Shown here piece by piece: positions 62,499 to 64,000 of a DNA stretch of 64,000 nt. Below the pieces are notes generated by a model. It did no database searches. It saw nothing but the letters and a program-made list of their open reading frames with translations, and had not been told where the DNA came from. Both the position numbers and the translations under genes were made by a program. Positions within the stretch are counted from its first letter, which is position 1. The number at the start of each line of letters is the position of its first letter. The stretch comes from Leishmania martiniquensis (lineage: Eukaryota > Euglenozoa > Kinetoplastea > Trypanosomatida > Trypanosomatidae): positions 1,833,501-1,897,500 of the forward strand of contig NC_090170.1 in the NCBI RefSeq assembly GCF_017916325.1, read 5' to 3'.

Positions 62499-64000
62499 GG
62501 CTCAGGACTCGATCACGCCAGGGGTGGAGGCACTGACTACGTGGACACCCTCTGCTAGGGATTCTGACACGGATGACGCTCTCTTCATCTTACGTGACAC
62601 TGCATGTGTGTGCTGTTCTCGACTCATTCTCGTACGCGATAGAGGCGAGGCAGCGCGTGGTGAACTGTTTCTAAGGCACGCACGCGTCGCGTAGCTGCCT
62701 AAGCGCTCAACGGCGTACGAGAATCCGGTGTGCGCATTTTGTGTTTTTTTGGGGTTTCTGCTCGCGTGCGAAGGCGACCGCTTGCGGAGGGCTCGTCCCC
62801 GCTGCGGCGCCCCTCGCGACGTCGTCTCTGTTTTGCCGCCTCGCTCGGATGATCTTCGTGGTTTGTGCGGGGCCTTTTTTTTCGACATTTCTTCTGTGCC
62901 TCCCCTTCTCCAGAGGCCCTTTGGATGCACTGCCTGCGTTCGCTGCAGTGAGAGTTCGTATGCGAGCGCGTTGGTAAAGTGTGCCTATCGGTGTGATGGA
63001 GCATACGGGGGTGGCGGAGAGGGGAATATGGTTGAAGCGAACCTATTTGACCGGCCATGACGTGGCAGGCAGCAGGCGCGCGTTGTCTTCGTGCGTTCCA
63101 TGTGTGGTGTACTTCCCGGCTTCTACCTCGCTGCGATGTTGTGGTGGTGGGCAGACCCGCGGCGCGTCTCTTTCTCACCAAATACCCACCCTCCCACCCA
63201 CCTACATACATGCGTTTCACACCTGCACCAGGCTCACGTTCTCACAGGAACGCAACGCTTCGAGAAAATGTTTTTTCCATGCGCCGTGTCGGTTCACCCT
63301 TTTCCCGTTCTATTGCTCCACTTTGCCACACAGGGCCTCAGCTTCGCCCGCAGTCTGCTCGCCAGAGAGGGACAGGGCTATCCGCAGGGCGACGTGTGCG
63401 CAGGGGCTTCCAAGGCGACGCGAAGAGGAGAAAAAAACAAAAAGAAGTCATCCACACAAATGCACCCCGCCGCTCTCCTCTCCTCTGGAGAGAACTCTAT
63501 GCTGACGTTTGGGCGTCCGAACCAAGTGTCTCTTGTGCCGATCCGGAAGAAACCCACTAGAGGCCTGACAAGGATGTCAGGAAGGCACATTGCTTCAGCG
63601 TTGCCACTGCGTCCTGAAGAGGGGGCCACCGCCTACGTACTTTGCGTTTATGAACCTCCCTGTCTCTCGGAACCTCAGCAACCATGTAAACACAGCGCTG
63701 CCTTTTCTCACTTTCTTTTTCCGTCCCCTTCTTGTCGTCTTTAACGACAATTTGTGAATGGTCTTTGTTTGTTTCTAAACATGATGTGCTGTACGCGCCT
63801 CGCTCTCTCCTTTGCTTATTCGAAAAATCCCGAGGAAACGATGCATGCTCGCCACTGCCTTGTCTCGGAAAGCACTTAATCCTCCATCATCAGCTACGGC
63901 GAACAACAAGAGCAGAAAAGCGCTTCGCAGGACATTTTTTTGCGTGCCTTGACATGCCCTTGTGAGTCCCCCTCGCCTACACACCACAAACACAAGGCAA
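62499..64000 (+). other. Intergenic region to the end of the window
   Basis: 1.5 kb with no supported gene. Open frames here (for example 63091-63744) begin at non-ATG codons and show no domain or motif. Confidence 0.55.

Noticed and set aside
63091..63744. Open frame of 217 codons near the window end
   Set aside because: Non-ATG start, His/Pro/Thr-rich first half from simple sequence, and no motif.

Overview
The window reads as nuclear DNA of a trypanosomatid, most likely a Leishmania species. Every gene I can support lies on the + strand, none shows an intron, and the coding blocks are GC-rich and separated by long, pyrimidine-rich intergenic stretches of about 0.8-5.5 kb. Most genes have a polypyrimidine tract and an AG (candidate trans-splice acceptor) shortly before the start codon. 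This is the layout of part of one directional polycistronic unit; no strand switch, tRNA, rRNA or CRISPR is seen. From memory, the proteasome alpha-1 / DMC1 neighbourhood resembles L. major chromosome 35, but I could not check this and the species is not settled.

Layout. 1-4207: 3' part of a tandem AMP deaminase whose first half has lost the catalytic residues. 5219-6382: RanBP2-type zinc finger plus two BRCT domains. 9409-10416: membrane-anchored or secreted histidine phosphatase. 11888-13285: mitochondrial EF-Ts-like protein. 14619-15038: small protein with an MGC acylation start. 18753-19505: proteasome alpha-1. 21237-22286: outer-membrane import pore resembling ATOM40. 23798-26842: FAM184-like coiled coil. 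27999-29147: TPR domain fused to a TMEM33/Pom33-like membrane domain. 30013-31137: DMC1 recombinase. 32283-32744: small acidic-tailed protein. 33837-36590: MCM9-like helicase. 41485-43665: TTLL4/5-like tubulin polyglutamylase. 44832-45461: membrane-anchored polyQ protein. 50977-54090: low-complexity CCCH zinc-finger protein with very long flanking untranslated regions. 58284-59225: PEX13-like glycosomal membrane protein. 60307-61323: unknown. 62178-62498: single-pass protein with a threonine-rich tail.

Two pairs of non-coding dispersed repeats sit in the intergenic regions, all in direct orientation. One pair (436 bp, three mismatches) brackets the phosphatase gene. The other (520 bp, no mismatch seen) brackets the TTLL and polyQ genes. 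Their length, GC content and place in 3' flanks fit the SIDER class of short retroposons, which can destabilise mRNAs and can serve as recombination sites for gene amplification in Leishmania.

The genes do not form one pathway, as expected for trypanosomatid polycistrons. DMC1 and the MCM9-like gene are close neighbours with related recombination roles. The most unusual item is the TPR-TMEM33 fusion with a carboxylate clamp. Next are the AMP deaminase with a dead first half, the near-identical direct repeats, and the regularly framed histidine clusters of the CCCH protein. Several start codons were moved to the first convincing ATG, because longer open frames begin at non-ATG codons.
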